Assembly (NCBI GenBank): GCA_014799805.1
Contig: JAAVHJ010000009.1
Location: 29,926 to 93,925 of the forward strand
DNA from: Ruminococcus sp.
Lineage (GTDB): Bacteria; Bacillota; Clostridia; Oscillospirales; Ruminococcaceae
DNA: 64,000 bases
Reading direction: 5' to 3'
Positions 17,670 through 27,968 of this stretch are shown piece by piece; the stretch's first letter is position 1, and each line of letters opens with the position of its first letter. A model generated the notes under the pieces. It was not told the origin of the DNA and ran no database searches. It saw only the letters and a program-made list of their open reading frames with translations. Made by a program: the position numbers and the translations under genes.

Positions 17670-19565
17670 ATGAAGAAAAAAATGCCCAGCAGAATTTCTG
17701 CTGTTCTGGTTGCTTCACTCCTGCTGACAGGATTCAGTGCATTACCAGAAAAAAATAATTTAGATGTCAAAGCAGCTGAATTAACTGGACAAAGTGCATT
17801 TGATATTACTTCTCAAATGACAATCGGCTGGAATTTGGGAAATACATTGGATTGTGGAAATACAGGTCTCAAATCTACAACAGCTCCAGAAAAATTTGCC
17901 ACAAAATGGGGCAATCCTGTTCCAACAAAAGAATTATTTGAAACAGTTCAAAATGCTGGATTTAATACCGTTCGTATTCCAACAACTTGGTATGAACATC
18001 TTGAATATAATGAAGATGATGATTTTTATTATATCAATGATACTTGGATGGATTATGTACAACAAACAGTTGATTATGCCTATGATTTAGGAATGTTTAT
18101 TATTCTGAATGTTCACCATGAAGATTGGGTAAATGTCAGCGAATTCACAGACGAAAGTTTTACAATGGCTTCTAAAAAATTAAGTGATATTTGGAGTCAA
18201 GTTTCTGAAACATTTGCAGATTATGATCAGCATTTAATTTTTGAAGGCATGAATGAACCACGTCAGACTGGTTTAGGCAGTTCTGTGGAATGGGGTTCTG
18301 GTGATGACTATTCCAGAACTTATATTAATAATTTAAATGCTGTTTTTGTAAATACTATCAGAAATCAAGGTTCTTCTGCCAATGCAGAACGTTTATTAAT
18401 GTTGCCTGATTATTGTGCATCTTCTGATTTTAATGCCATTCGGGCTGTAGAAATTCCAGAAAATGCTGGAAATGTTGCATTATCTGTACATGCGTATGCT
18501 CCATATTTCTTCACCATGGATTCTGGAGACTATGCAAATCACACGTTCCCTGGAGCAAGTGGCTATGGTGAAGATTATGAAATGGCTTTGACAAATTTAT
18601 TTAATGGCTTGAAATCTATTTCAGATGACAAGAATGTACCAATTATTCTTGGTGAATTCAGTGCATCTAATTTTGATAATACAGATTCAAGAGTTGCATG
18701 GGCAAAAGATTATTTAACAAAAGCAAAAAATGCAGGTATTCCTTGTGTACTTTGGGATAATAATAATATTACAAATACAGATGGCGAAGCACATGGCTAT
18801 TTATATCGCTTAACAAATACTTGGTATGATGTTTCTGCACCAGTCATAGAAGCTATGATGAGTGTTTATGGTATTACACCACAATTACCTGCATATGAGC
18901 CTTATATTGAACCAGAATTTAGCTGGGATTCCATTCCAGTGGGTGATGACTGGGTTACATTATTCCGCCCAGAATCAGGAAAAGAATACAAAGCATGGGA
19001 CAATGCATTTATTAACAATTGGCAAGATTATATTAATGAAAATTATGATATTGTTTTAGTATATCAATCTGCTTCAGAGCCATATTTAGTATTGCAAGGC
19101 GAAGGCACAAGTTGGAATCAAATCTATTCCACTAGTGGCAGTGACAATTTTATGATATCTTTTACATATGATGATGTTTTGACTAGCATGGAACAGAATG
19201 GCACTAGTCTTGATGAAATGAAAAATTTCTATATCAGTGCGTCATCTGAATCTATGACAGCATATGGATTATTTGCCGTACCAAAAGAAAATCAAATTCC
19301 AGACCCAGATCCAGACCCAAATCCAGATCCAGACCCAGATCCAAATCCAGATCCAGATCCAGACCCAAATCCAGATACTTTAAAAGGCGATTTAAATGCT
19401 GACAACGAAGTTTCTATATTAGATATTATAAAACTGCAAAAATATTTAATTTGCAAAGAATCCTTTGACAAAGCAACTTGGGAAAAAGCAGATATGAACA
19501 ATGACGAAATTGTAAATATTTATGATTTAGTATTACTTAAAAATGCTATTTTAAAAAATAAATAA
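17670..19565 (+). CDS. GH5 endoglucanase-type cellulase with dockerin
   Basis: 631 residues. Signal peptide at about 1-36 (AKAA-like site at VKAAEL). The GH5 catalytic domain at 43-400 starts with the WNLGNTLD motif of the GH5_4-like group. The acid/base is E196 in GMNEP, the nucleophile E329 in ILGEFSAS, with H149/H150 and H274. Residues 415-538 form a separate beta-rich module I cannot assign, in the position of a carbohydrate-binding module. A (Asp-Pro)n/Asn-Pro linker at 544-569 leads to a dockerin at 572-628 (DLNADNEVSILDI, DMNNDEIVNIYDL). AAAGGAG precedes the ATG. It should cleave beta-1,4-glucan or xyloglucan outside the cell while docked. Confidence 0.92.
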   Translation: MKKKMPSRISAVLVASLLLTGFSALPEKNNLDVKAAELTGQSAFDITSQMTIGWNLGNTLDCGNTGLKSTTAPEKFATKWGNPVPTKELFETVQNAGFNTVRIPTTWYEHLEYNEDDDFYYINDTWMDYVQQTVDYAYDLGMFIILNVHHEDWVNVSEFTDESFTMASKKLSDIWSQVSETFADYDQHLIFEGMNEPRQTGLGSSVEWGSGDDYSRTYINNLNAVFVNTIRNQGSSANAERLLMLPDYCASSDFNAIRAVEIPENAGNVALSVHAYAPYFFTMDSGDYANHTFPGASGYGEDYEMALTNLFNGLKSISDDKNVPIILGEFSASNFDNTDSRVAWAKDYLTKAKNAGIPCVLWDNNNITNTDGEAHGYLYRLTNTWYDVSAPVIEAMMSVYGITPQLPAYEPYIEPEFSWDSIPVGDDWVTLFRPESGKEYKAWDNAFINNWQDYINENYDIVLVYQSASEPYLVLQGEGTSWNQIYSTSGSDNFMISFTYDDVLTSMEQNGTSLDEMKNFYISASSESMTAYGLFAVPKENQIPDPDPDPNPDPDPDPNPDPDPDPNPDTLKGDLNADNEVSILDIIKLQKYLICKESFDKATWEKADMNNDEIVNIYDLVLLKNAILKNK

Positions 19566-19573
19566 TTCTTATA

Positions 19574-19606
19574 AAAAACTGCCCGTTTTACTAACAGGCA
19601 GTTTTT
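19574..19606. terminator. Bidirectional hairpin terminator
   Basis: AAAAACTGCC at 19574-19583 pairs with GGCAGTTTTT at 19597-19606, serving the convergent cellulase and MATE genes. Confidence 0.88.
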
Positions 19607-20958
19607 CAATTTTGCTGTTCTTGCTGATTCGTTAAATTTGTCACCCAATGATATTTTATATAATGCTTGTAAACTGCAGGAATTTTTACAAATTCGTCAA
19701 GTGTTAAAATAAATGCAACAGCGATAACTGGCAAACGCAATACAAATGCACCAAGCATTCCCAATGGTACAACGACTGCCCATAATGTAATAATATCACA
19801 AATCATGCCAAATTTTGTATCACCTCCACAAGCAAAAATACCACCTATGACAGTCGAATTTAATGAATTGCCAATAATATAATAACTTGCCATGAAAAGC
19901 ATATATTTTAAATATACCTGTGCTTGTGGATTCAGAGCCGTAATTTTAAGTATCAAGGGCGTTAAAGCTAAAATTACTAAGCCTGAACCTATGCCAATCC
20001 AAATAGAACATCTGACAAAACTGCCCCCTGCTTTTTTAGCTTGTTCTAATTCATTTCTGCCAAGCATGCCACCAAGAATAATAGCAACCCCTGCAGCAAT
20101 TCCCCAACAAAGACTTGCAATCATACTGCGAATAATACTTGCAATTGAATTTGCCGCCGTGGCATCTGTTCCCAAATGTCCCATAATCACAGAATACATC
20201 GTAACACCGCCACCCCAGCCAAGTTGATTTAATAACAACGGCGCTGTATATTTCCAGTAATCTCTATGCAGTTCTGAATTTGTAAAATAAAACATTTTTT
20301 TTAAATTTAATTTCGGACATTTGCCTTGTAATATAACAAATAACACTAATACAACTTGAAAAATACTTGCGAATACCGTTGCCAATGCCGCACCTTTAAT
20401 GCCCATATTTATACCAAAAATAAAACAAGCATTTAATATAATATTTAATATGACACCAACAGACCCAATAAGCGAACTTAACCCAGCTTTGTCACAAATT
20501 TTCATAATCCCAAAATAGGCCTGTAAAAATCCAGTTAATACATACGACAATGAAACTGTTTTAAGATAATCTGCCCCTAACTGTATTAAATAATTATCTG
20601 AAGTAAAAATTTTCATAATTTTTTCTGGTATAAAACAAGTACATAAACTAAAAATTAATCCAATTAAAAACGAATATCGCATAGTAATTGCAAGAATTTC
20701 ATCTACAGCATGCTTATTATTTCTGCCCCAGTACTGCGAAGCAAGCACATTACAACCAGAAACAAAAGCCGTATAAAATAAACTGCATACAAACATCACC
20801 TGTCCTGCCAGTGAAGAAGCAGACAAAGAATCTTGATCTAAAAATCCGAGCATAAACGCATCAGACGCTGAAACAAGCGATAACATTAAATTTTGAAATG
20901 CAATAGGCAAGACAATTTTAAATAATTTTTGATATAGTTCTTTTTTTTCAGTTTTCAT
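19606..20958 (-). CDS. MATE family multidrug/metabolite efflux transporter
   Basis: 450 residues with about 12 membrane segments in two similar halves. The opening FKIVLPIAFQNLMLSLVSASDAFMLG (split at residues 10-35) and the A-S-Q-Y-W-G-R motif after the second span are typical of the NorM/DinF MATE superfamily. The start at 20958 follows AAAGGA. An upstream in-frame ATG at 20994 lies inside the ribosomal operon terminator and is rejected. Cation-coupled export; substrate unknown. Confidence 0.9.
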   Translation of the reverse strand: MKTEKKELYQKLFKIVLPIAFQNLMLSLVSASDAFMLGFLDQDSLSASSLAGQVMFVCSLFYTAFVSGCNVLASQYWGRNNKHAVDEILAITMRYSFLIGLIFSLCTCFIPEKIMKIFTSDNYLIQLGADYLKTVSLSYVLTGFLQAYFGIMKICDKAGLSSLIGSVGVILNIILNACFIFGINMGIKGAALATVFASIFQVVLVLFVILQGKCPKLNLKKMFYFTNSELHRDYWKYTAPLLLNQLGWGGGVTMYSVIMGHLGTDATAANSIASIIRSMIASLCWGIAAGVAIILGGMLGRNELEQAKKAGGSFVRCSIWIGIGSGLVILALTPLILKITALNPQAQVYLKYMLFMASYYIIGNSLNSTVIGGIFACGGDTKFGMICDIITLWAVVVPLGMLGAFVLRLPVIAVAFILTLDEFVKIPAVYKHYIKYHWVTNLTNQQEQQN

Positions 20959-20978
20959 AATATTTCCTTTCATAATAA

Positions 20979-21006
20979 AAACTGCATGACACAAGCCATG
21001 CAGTTT
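20979..21006 (-). terminator. Terminator of the ribosomal supercluster
   Basis: On the minus strand AAACTGCATG, an 8-nt loop, CATGCAGTTT followed by TT. It lies 17 bp after the rplQ stop and ends the S10-spc-alpha transcript. Confidence 0.85.
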
Positions 21007-21022
21007 ATTTATTTTCTAAAAC

Positions 21023-21367
21023 TTAATCAACTAATTTAATAATTGCCATTTCTGCGGCATCACCACGGCGAGGACCAGTTTTAATAATCTGTGTATAACC
21101 GCCCTTGCGTTCCGCATATTTTGGAGAAATTTCATCAAAAAGCTTTTTCGCTACAGCTTCTTTTGTAATATAAGCATATACCTGACGCTTGCTGTGCAAG
21201 TCAGTATTTTTGCCCAGTGTAATCATTTTTTCAGCAACACTGCGAACTTCTTTTGCTCTTGTAACGGTTGTTTCTACCTGTCCATTTTCCAACAGAAACG
21301 TCACCATTGCTCTGAGCATAGCGGTTCTGTGTGCAGTTGTTCTGCCCAGTTTTCTGCTACCTGGCAT
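21023..21367 (-). CDS. rplQ: 50S ribosomal protein L17
   Basis: 114 residues, normal length. Starts [20 protein letters not shown] with the L17 signature and ends [17 protein letters not shown]. It binds 23S rRNA near the exit tunnel. Last gene of the supercluster, after rpoA, followed by the terminator. Confidence 0.96.
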   Translation of the reverse strand: MPGSRKLGRTTAHRTAMLRAMVTFLLENGQVETTVTRAKEVRSVAEKMITLGKNTDLHSKRQVYAYITKEAVAKKLFDEISPKYAERKGGYTQIIKTGPRRGDAAEMAIIKLVD

Positions 21368-21421
21368 TATTCTTCAACTCCTTTTCGCATATCTTAAAAT
21401 CTGTCAGATACACTCTTGCAA

Positions 21422-22378
21422 TCAATCTTCTTCAGACGACAAATCAAAACCCAAAGATTGCAATTTTTCTTTGACTTCATCAAAAGACTTTTTACCAAGA
21501 TTACGTACTTTCATCATTTCTTCCTCGGACTTGTTAATTAAATCATCCACTGTATTAATGCCAGCACGTTTCAGACAATTAAACGAACGCACTGACAAGT
21601 CAAGTTCCTCAATGGTCATCTCAAGGATTTTTTCCTTGCCTTTATCATCTTTTTCAACAAGAACCTCAGGAATACATGTTTCGTCAGATAAATCCACAAA
21701 CAATTTCAGATGCTCGTTGAGGAGATTGGCTGCCTGTGACAAAGCTTCTTTTGCGGAAATCGTGCCATCCGTCCAGACTTCCATTGTCAGCTTGTCATAG
21801 TCGGTGACCTGTCCGAGACGTGTGTTCTCCACGGTATAGTTCACCTTTAAAACAGGAGTATAAATGCTGTCTACGGCAATTACATCAATTGGCATATCTG
21901 TAATCTGTTGCTTATTGCGTTCCGCAGATACATAACCTCTACCCTTATCAATTGTAATTTCCATGTGAAGCTTTGCATCTTTTCCAAGTGTTGCAATATG
22001 CATGCCTGGGTTTAAAATTACAACTTCGGAATCTGCATCAATATCATTCGCAGTAACTTCGCATTCACCTTCCGCATCAATTAAAAGCGTTTTAGGACCT
22101 TCTCCATAAAGTTTCGCAGTCAGTCCTTTCAGGCTTAGAATAATTTCTGTCACATCTTCTTTGACACCTGGAATTGTGGAAAGCTCATGATGCACCCCAT
22201 CAATTTTGACAAAATTAACTGCCACACCAGGAATAGAAGAAAGCAGAACACGTCTGAGGCTGTTGCCAAGGGTTGTGCCGTAGCCACGTTCCAACGGTGA
22301 CAGGACGAACTTGCCATATTTTCCGTCCGGTTTTAAATCTTCGGGAACAATTTCAGGCTTTTCAATTCTTTCAAGCAT
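21422..22378 (-). CDS. rpoA: RNA polymerase subunit alpha
   Basis: 318 residues. The N-terminal dimerisation domain ([35 protein letters not shown]) and C-terminal domain with helix-hairpin-helix ([33 protein letters not shown]) are complete. The ATG at 22378 follows AGGAGGG; an open extension upstream is non-coding. The 91-bp gap to rpsD holds short direct repeats of AATTACGA/ATTCACGA type. Confidence 0.97.
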   Translation of the reverse strand: MLERIEKPEIVPEDLKPDGKYGKFVLSPLERGYGTTLGNSLRRVLLSSIPGVAVNFVKIDGVHHELSTIPGVKEDVTEIILSLKGLTAKLYGEGPKTLLIDAEGECEVTANDIDADSEVVILNPGMHIATLGKDAKLHMEITIDKGRGYVSAERNKQQITDMPIDVIAVDSIYTPVLKVNYTVENTRLGQVTDYDKLTMEVWTDGTISAKEALSQAANLLNEHLKLFVDLSDETCIPEVLVEKDDKGKEKILEMTIEELDLSVRSFNCLKRAGINTVDDLINKSEEEMMKVRNLGKKSFDEVKEKLQSLGFDLSSEED

Positions 22379-22469
22379 ATAAACCCTCCTATTTCGTAAT
22401 TCGTAATTACTTGTATTTCTAAATCGTGAATCGTCAATCAAATCGAAAGCGTCCGCAAGCAATTACCTA

Positions 22470-23087
22470 TTACTTGGAGTACAGCTCGACAATCAGGTGT
22501 GTTTCTGCTTCGTAGTCAATATCCGAAGGATTCGGAAGTCTGGTGACTGTTGCGGAGAAATGATCTTTACTGGATTCTAACCAAAGCGGAACCGTTCTGC
22601 CACCTGTTTTTTCTAAAATACCAGCAGTCTGGTCATTGCCTTTGAACAATGCACTTGTTCTGCTATTTTCGCCCAGTGCAATTTCATCACCAATCGCCAC
22701 ACGATAAGACGGAATATCTACTTTTTTGCCATTTACAGTAAAATGACCATGTGTTACTAACTGTCTTGCTTCATGTCTGGTAGACGCAAGACCCATACGG
22801 AATGCAACGTTATCTAATCTGGATTCCAGAATAGTAATTAAATTATCACCGGCTTTGCCTTCCATTTTTTCAGCCAGTTCAAAATAATGACGGAATGGTT
22901 TTTCCATTACACCATAAATAAATTTCAATTTCTGCTTTTCTTTCAGCTGAGTGCCATATTCAGAAATTTTCTTACGACTAGGACCAGCCTTTTCAAAACG
23001 ACTGGATTTTTTATCAATGCCCATAACAGCTGGACTAATGCCCAGATATCTGCATCTTTTCAGAATTGGGTCTTTATTAACAGCCAT
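22470..23087 (-). CDS. rpsD: 30S ribosomal protein S4
   Basis: 205 residues. The S4 RNA-binding domain is at about 95-160 (SRLDNVAFRMGLASTRHEAR, VTHGHFTVNGKKVDIPSYRV). The N-terminus lacks the Cys4 zinc site of some S4 proteins: the only cysteine in the first 40 residues is in KRCRYLG. 16S rRNA assembly protein and a common translational repressor. Confidence 0.96.
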   Translation of the reverse strand: MAVNKDPILKRCRYLGISPAVMGIDKKSSRFEKAGPSRKKISEYGTQLKEKQKLKFIYGVMEKPFRHYFELAEKMEGKAGDNLITILESRLDNVAFRMGLASTRHEARQLVTHGHFTVNGKKVDIPSYRVAIGDEIALGENSRTSALFKGNDQTAGILEKTGGRTVPLWLESSKDHFSATVTRLPNPSDIDYEAETHLIVELYSK

Positions 23088-23108
23088 GTAAAACTACCTC
23101 CTCTGCTA

Positions 23109-23510
23109 TTAGACACGTCTTCTCTTAGGCGGACGGCAACCATTATGCGGAATTGGAGTTACGTCTTTAATCATGCGTACTTCCAGACCGACAGTCTGCA
23201 ATGCACGGATTGCAGCTTCACGACCACTTCCTGGACCTTTGACATATACTTCGACAGTCTTAAGACCATGTTCCATTGCAGCCTTTGCAGCCGTTTCCGC
23301 AGCAGTCTGTGCTGCAAACGGTGTAGATTTTCTGGAACCACGGAAACCCAGTTCACCTGCACTTGCCCATGAAATCGTATTGCCCTGTGTGTCAGAGATT
23401 GTCACGATTGTATTATTAAACGTAGACTGAATATGCACAGCACCGCTCTCAATATTCTTACGCTCTCTGCGACGGCGTATCGTGGTTACTTTTTTACCAT
23501 TCTTTGCCAA
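23109..23510 (-). CDS. rpsK: 30S ribosomal protein S11
   Basis: 133 residues. Contains [20 protein letters not shown] and the C-terminal signature [16 protein letters not shown]. Forms part of the mRNA exit channel on the 30S platform. Between rpsM and rpsD in the usual alpha-operon order. Confidence 0.97.
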   Translation of the reverse strand: MAKNGKKVTTIRRRRERKNIESGAVHIQSTFNNTIVTISDTQGNTISWASAGELGFRGSRKSTPFAAQTAAETAAKAAMEHGLKTVEVYVKGPGSGREAAIRALQTVGLEVRMIKDVTPIPHNGCRPPKRRRV

Positions 23511-23529
23511 AAGAACTCGCCCTCCTTAA

Positions 23530-23898
23530 TTATTTCTTCTTATTCGCAATCGTCTTAACTGGACCTTTGCGTGTTCTAGCATTTGTCTTTGTACGCTGAC
23601 CTCTTACTGGCAGACCTTTTCTATGACGAACGCCTCTGTAGCAACCGATTTCAATCAATCTCTTGATATTTAAAGCTACTTCACGGCGAAGGTCGCCTTC
23701 TACTGTCAAATTTGCGTCGATATAATCACGCAATTTTGCAACGTCTTTTTCTGTCAAATCTTTTACTCTGGTATCTGGATTAATGCCAGTATCTGCCAGA
23801 ATCTTGCTTGCAGTGGGACGTCCGATGCCATAAATATAAGTCAGACCGATTTCCACTCTTTTTTCCTTTGGCAGGTCAACACCTGAAATTCTTGCCAT
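23530..23898 (-). CDS. rpsM: 30S ribosomal protein S13
   Basis: 122 residues. [20 protein letters not shown] start, [14 protein letters not shown] helix-two-turn-helix and [20 protein letters not shown] tail are diagnostic. Located on the 30S head, contacting the 50S and P-site tRNA. Follows rpmJ. Confidence 0.97.
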   Translation of the reverse strand: MARISGVDLPKEKRVEIGLTYIYGIGRPTASKILADTGINPDTRVKDLTEKDVAKLRDYIDANLTVEGDLRREVALNIKRLIEIGCYRGVRHRKGLPVRGQRTKTNARTRKGPVKTIANKKK

Positions 23899-23929
23899 TT
23901 ACGAATTACACCTCCAATGCTGTTAGGGC

Positions 23930-24070
<141 letters not shown>

Positions 24071-24080
24071 TTACTTGGCT

Positions 24081-24305
24081 TTACTTAGCTCTCCATGTGA
24101 TACGGCCTTTTGTCAAATCATAAGGCGACATTTCAATTTTTACTTTATCACCTGGAACAATACGAATATAATTCATTCGTAATTTACCGGACACATGCGC
24201 CAAAATGACATGCTTATTGGGAAGCTCCACACGAAAATTTGCATTTGGGAGTGCTTCCAGCACGACACCTTCAATTTCAATCAAATCTTCTTTCGACAAA
24301 TTCAT
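24081..24305 (-). CDS. infA: Translation initiation factor IF-1
   Basis: 74-residue OB-fold protein. [20 protein letters not shown] and [20 protein letters not shown] are typical. Binds the 30S A site during initiation. Its start lies 29 nt inside the upstream KOW gene, with AAGGAGG immediately before it, so translation is probably coupled. Confidence 0.95.
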   Translation of the reverse strand: MNLSKEDLIEIEGVVLEALPNANFRVELPNKHVILAHVSGKLRMNYIRIVPGDKVKIEMSPYDLTKGRITWRAK

Positions 24306-24561
24306 TCTCCTCCTTGTGGCTGTTGCTATCCTGATACTGCCGTAGCCTATAACGTAATGCCCTGTTTGTCATGCCGTTCAAATCTAATATCACACCAGTT
24401 GCACGAACATGTTTTTTATTTTTCCGTTTCGGCTGTTCCAGTGTTCTGTGCTTGCCATCTGCCAAATATACAAAATTTTTATCTAATTTTATAATACTAT
24501 AAAAATTATCTTGTTCTTTTCCGGCAATTGCACGTACAATCATACCAATCTGTAACTGCAT
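24277..24561 (-). CDS. KOW-domain RNA-binding protein (L14e/L6e-like)
   Basis: 94 residues. The N-terminal half, [20 protein letters not shown] and [19 protein letters not shown], is a KOW-type domain resembling eukaryotic L14e. Genes like this sit between map and infA in many Clostridia. The C-terminus is charged. Possible ribosome or RNA-binding accessory; function not established. It starts 7 bp after map. Confidence 0.8.
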   Translation of the reverse strand: MQLQIGMIVRAIAGKEQDNFYSIIKLDKNFVYLADGKHRTLEQPKRKNKKHVRATGVILDLNGMTNRALRYRLRQYQDSNSHKEENEFVERRFD

Positions 24562-24568
24562 ATTTCTT

Positions 24569-25327
24569 TTACTCAGGGTCTGTTAAAATAACAGGTCCAT
24601 TTTGCGTAATTGCAATTGCATGTTCAAAATGTGCGGACAAACTGCCACTCTTAGTACGAACAGTCCAACCATCTTTGCAAACACGGATTGCATCACCTTT
24701 TGCATTAATCATTGGTTCAATGCAAATACACATACCTGCCTGAAGACGAACGCCTTTTCTGCCTGCCTGTATATAATTCGGCACTTCTGGAGATTCATGC
24801 AAATCTCTTCCAATACCATGACCGCAATATTCACGAACAATGCCGTAACCACGGGACGCACAGTAATTTTCAACTGCACCAGAAATTTCATATAATCTTG
24901 CACCAACCACGGCTTTGGCAATTCCCTCATAAAGAGAAGCCTTTGTTACATCTAAAAGCTGTTGTGCTTCTTCGGAAATTTTGCCAACAGGAAACGTTGC
25001 ACAGGTATCACCATGGAAGCCATTAATATACGCACCAACATCAATGCTGACAATATCACCTGATTTTAATTTTCTCGAACCAGGAATGCCATGAATGACT
25101 TCTTCATTGACAGAAACACAGGCACTGCCAGGGAAACCGCCATAACCCAAAAAAGAAGGTACTGCATTTTGACTGATAATATAATCATGCACAATTTTGT
25201 CAACATCTTTTGTTGTCATGCCAGCTTCAAGAGATTGTCCGGCGAGCTGTAAAGCTCTACCGGCAATTCTCCCAGCAATTCGCATTTTTTCTAAATCTGT
25301 CTTAGATTTAATTGTAATACTGCTCAT
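24569..25327 (-). CDS. map: Methionine aminopeptidase, type I
   Basis: Removes the N-terminal Met from new proteins. 252 residues. The five metal ligands are visible in IDVGAYINGFHGDTC (two Asp), GHGIG (His), CIEPM (Glu) and HFEHAIAI (Glu). No N-terminal zinc-finger extension. The start overlaps the adk stop by 4 nt (ATGA). Confidence 0.95.
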   Translation of the reverse strand: MSSITIKSKTDLEKMRIAGRIAGRALQLAGQSLEAGMTTKDVDKIVHDYIISQNAVPSFLGYGGFPGSACVSVNEEVIHGIPGSRKLKSGDIVSIDVGAYINGFHGDTCATFPVGKISEEAQQLLDVTKASLYEGIAKAVVGARLYEISGAVENYCASRGYGIVREYCGHGIGRDLHESPEVPNYIQAGRKGVRLQAGMCICIEPMINAKGDAIRVCKDGWTVRTKSGSLSAHFEHAIAITQNGPVILTDPE

Positions 25328-25965
25328 TCAGTTTCAGCCCCCACTGCTTTGAGTGTCAGCTTTTTTGTATCGGCAACTTCTTCCTGTCCAATCACAGTTT
25401 CCAGTTTGCCTTGCTTTTCATAATAAGCCTTAATTGGCTCTGTTTCTTTATGATATGTTTCCAGACGTGAAATCACGGTTTCGGGTTGGTCATCTTTACG
25501 AATCACAGTATTCGCACCGCACTTGTCACACACGCCTTCTGTTTTAGAGGGCTTGTATTGCACATGATAAGATGCACCGCAACCTTCACATACTCTTCTG
25601 CCAGAAACACGTTCTTTAATGACTTCATCAGGCACGAAAATTTCTACAACTTTGTCAATTCTGACACCCATTGTATCTAATGCCTCTGCCTGTGGAACAG
25701 TTCTCGGAAAACCGTCCAGAATAAAACCATTCTGAGCATCTTCCTGAGCAATTCTGTCTTTCAGAATACCAATTACAATATCATCTGAAACCAGACCGCC
25801 AGCTTCCATAACTGCCTTTGCTTTAAGACCATATTCTGTGCCGTTCTTCACAGCTTCACGAAGCATATTTCCAGTAGAAATCTGTGGAATATTTAATGCT
25901 TCTGAAATAGCCTCTGCCTGTGTGCCTTTTCCTGCACCAGGAGCCCCGAGTAAAATCAGATTCAT
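25324..25965 (-). CDS. adk: Adenylate kinase
   Basis: Interconverts ATP+AMP and 2 ADP. 213 residues. P-loop GAPGAGKGT at 7-15, AMP-binding STGNMLREA and DGFPRT, and a long-form LID with a zinc site at C126, C129, C146 and C149. Between secY and map, the standard Gram-positive order. Confidence 0.97.
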   Translation of the reverse strand: MNLILLGAPGAGKGTQAEAISEALNIPQISTGNMLREAVKNGTEYGLKAKAVMEAGGLVSDDIVIGILKDRIAQEDAQNGFILDGFPRTVPQAEALDTMGVRIDKVVEIFVPDEVIKERVSGRRVCEGCGASYHVQYKPSKTEGVCDKCGANTVIRKDDQPETVISRLETYHKETEPIKAYYEKQGKLETVIGQEEVADTKKLTLKAVGAETE

Positions 25966-25977
25966 AATTTGCCCTCC

Positions 25978-27309
25978 TTATCCTAAGAAACCCTTGTGAT
26001 GACGCATCATCAACTGAGATTCCAGAGTTCTTGCTGTCTCCAAAGCAACACTGACAACAATCAAAATTGACGTACCACCCATTGAGAGAGAACGCAAACT
26101 ACTGTCAAACCAACCTAACGCAATTGGTAAAATTGCAATTAATCCCAAGAATACTGCACCAACAAGTGTAATTTTAGACAACACTCTGTGAATATAATCA
26201 GAAGTTGGTTTACCAGGGCGAATGCCTGGAATACCGCCGTTGCTTTGACGGAGATTATTCGCAATTGTAACTGGGTCATACTGCATTGCAACATAGAAAT
26301 AATTAAATGCAACAATTAAAACTAAATATAATACAGCATAGCCCCAACTTGTTGTTTTGAAAAAATTAATAAAATAATAATAAAATTTCTGACCAAAACT
26401 TGTTGTCTCATCAATAGAAGCGACTGGCTCTACAAACATGCTGATAGTAGCTGGCAATGACATGAAAGACATTGCAAAAATAATTGGCATAACACCGCTC
26501 ATGCATATTTTAATTGGAATATGCGTGCTTTGACCGCCATATTGTTTTCTGCCTACAACACGTTTAGAATACTGAATTGGAATTCTGCGTTCTGCTTCGT
26601 TCATGAATACAATAAAGCCAATCATGAAAACAAACACCAGCAAAATTACAATATCTACAAAGAAATATTTTGCTTTGTCCATTAAGAACAGACTCCACAG
26701 CGTACCAACATCTGTTGGGAATCTTGCTACGATACCAGCAAATAATAAAATAGAAATACCATTGCCAATACCTTTTTCATTAATTCTATTGCCCATCCAG
26801 ACAACAAAACTTGCACCTGCTGTGAAACATGCAATAATTACAATTGCAGAGAACCAACCATATGCTCCGGAAGTATAACTTACAGCCCCTGCACTGTTTT
26901 TTAGCGTTAAATAATACGCAATTGACATGATTAATGCTAATACAAGCGATACATAGGCTGTAATTTTATTTAACGTCTTGCGTCCTTCTTCGCCTTCTTC
27001 TTGCAGCCGCTCCAAAGGCGGTAATGCATAAGTCAGTAACTGAATAATAATAGACGCATTAATATATGGCGTGATTGATAACGAAAATACAGTTGCTTTT
27101 GAAAGCTGTCCACCTGTCAGAATATTTAAATATTCCAGAAAATTACCATCTGTTGCATTTGCAGTCATCCATTCTTGTACCGCTGCAAGCGACAAGAATG
27201 GAACTGTAATTGCACCGCCGATACGGAAAATAATAATCATGATAAGCGTGTAAATAAATTTTTTTCTGATTTCTGGCACGCTCCATGCATTTTTCAGTGT
27301 CTGAAACAA
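25978..27309 (-). CDS. secY: Protein translocase subunit SecY
   Basis: 443 residues with ten membrane segments, the channel of the Sec translocon. Recognisable stretches include TPYINASIIIQLLTYALPPL, RIPIQYSKR and GIPGIRPGKPTSDYI. The frame begins with TTG at 27309, 7 nt after GAGGTG on the minus strand, so TTG is the likely start. It should export the dockerin proteins of this window. Confidence 0.96.
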   Translation of the reverse strand: MFQTLKNAWSVPEIRKKFIYTLIMIIIFRIGGAITVPFLSLAAVQEWMTANATDGNFLEYLNILTGGQLSKATVFSLSITPYINASIIIQLLTYALPPLERLQEEGEEGRKTLNKITAYVSLVLALIMSIAYYLTLKNSAGAVSYTSGAYGWFSAIVIIACFTAGASFVVWMGNRINEKGIGNGISILLFAGIVARFPTDVGTLWSLFLMDKAKYFFVDIVILLVFVFMIGFIVFMNEAERRIPIQYSKRVVGRKQYGGQSTHIPIKICMSGVMPIIFAMSFMSLPATISMFVEPVASIDETTSFGQKFYYYFINFFKTTSWGYAVLYLVLIVAFNYFYVAMQYDPVTIANNLRQSNGGIPGIRPGKPTSDYIHRVLSKITLVGAVFLGLIAILPIALGWFDSSLRSLSMGGTSILIVVSVALETARTLESQLMMRHHKGFLG

Positions 27310-27320
27310 TTCAGTTCACC

Positions 27321-27764
27321 TCAGCTTTCCTGTTCTGCTGTTCCGCCTGCCTTTTCAATCTTCTCAAGTGCAGTCTTTGTGAATTTCGCTGCTTTCACCG
27401 TCAGCTTAACGTTCAATTCACCATCACCCAGAATTTTCACACCATCGCAAACTTTTTTTACTAAACCGCTGGCACAAAGCAACTCTGTGTCAACAACAGT
27501 GCCTTCTGTGAATTTATTTAAATCGCCCACATTGACAACTGCATAATTTTTTGCAAAAATATTATTGAAGCCTCTTTTTGGGATTCTTCTTGCAAGTGGC
27601 ATTTGACCGCCTTCAAAACCGATTCTGACACCACCGCCGGAACGAGCATTTTGTCCTTTGTGACCCTTTCCTGCAGTCTTGCCGTTACCAGAGCCATGAC
27701 CTCTGCCCACACGTTTTACGGGCTTATTAGAATCTGGAGCTGGTACAAGTTCATGAATTTGCAT
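27321..27764 (-). CDS. rplO: 50S ribosomal protein L15
   Basis: 147 residues. The glycine/arginine-rich N-terminus [20 protein letters not shown] and [20 protein letters not shown] are diagnostic. Binds 23S rRNA during late assembly. Directly before secY. Confidence 0.97.
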   Translation of the reverse strand: MQIHELVPAPDSNKPVKRVGRGHGSGNGKTAGKGHKGQNARSGGGVRIGFEGGQMPLARRIPKRGFNNIFAKNYAVVNVGDLNKFTEGTVVDTELLCASGLVKKVCDGVKILGDGELNVKLTVKAAKFTKTALEKIEKAGGTAEQES

Positions 27765-27781
27765 GATAATTGCCCCCTTTC

Positions 27782-27955
27782 TTATGCTTCTTCTACTTTA
27801 ATCAAGTGAATTATTTTTTGAATTTTTCCTGCTGTGCAAGGATTATCCGGCTGTGTTGTCACATTGCCGATTTTTTTCAAACCCAATGCATGTGCAGTTG
27901 CAATCTGGTCTTTCTTACAGCCGATGAGGCTTTTTACAAGTGTAATTTTTTTCAT
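27782..27955 (-). CDS. rpmD: 50S ribosomal protein L30
   Basis: 57 residues from the ATG at 27955 after [27 protein letters not shown], typical L30. A longer open frame upstream lies in rpsE and is rejected. Confidence 0.95.
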   Translation of the reverse strand: MKKITLVKSLIGCKKDQIATAHALGLKKIGNVTTQPDNPCTAGKIQKIIHLIKVEEA

Positions 27956-27968
27956 GATATAAGCCTCC

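Noticed and set aside
19292..19501. Minus-strand Gly/Ser repeat frame opposite the GH5 linker
   Set aside because: It is the antisense of the Asp-Pro linker repeats; no ribosome-binding site or homology.
20959..20994. N-terminal extension of the MATE protein
   Set aside because: It overlaps the ribosomal terminator hairpin; the ATG at 20958 has a proper AAAGGA site.
22379..22469. Short AATTACGA/ATTCACGA direct repeats before rpoA as a possible CRISPR or regulatory array
   Set aside because: Only two or three imperfect 8-12 nt units without spacers of constant length; no cas genes in the window. More likely a dispersed AT-rich filler repeat.
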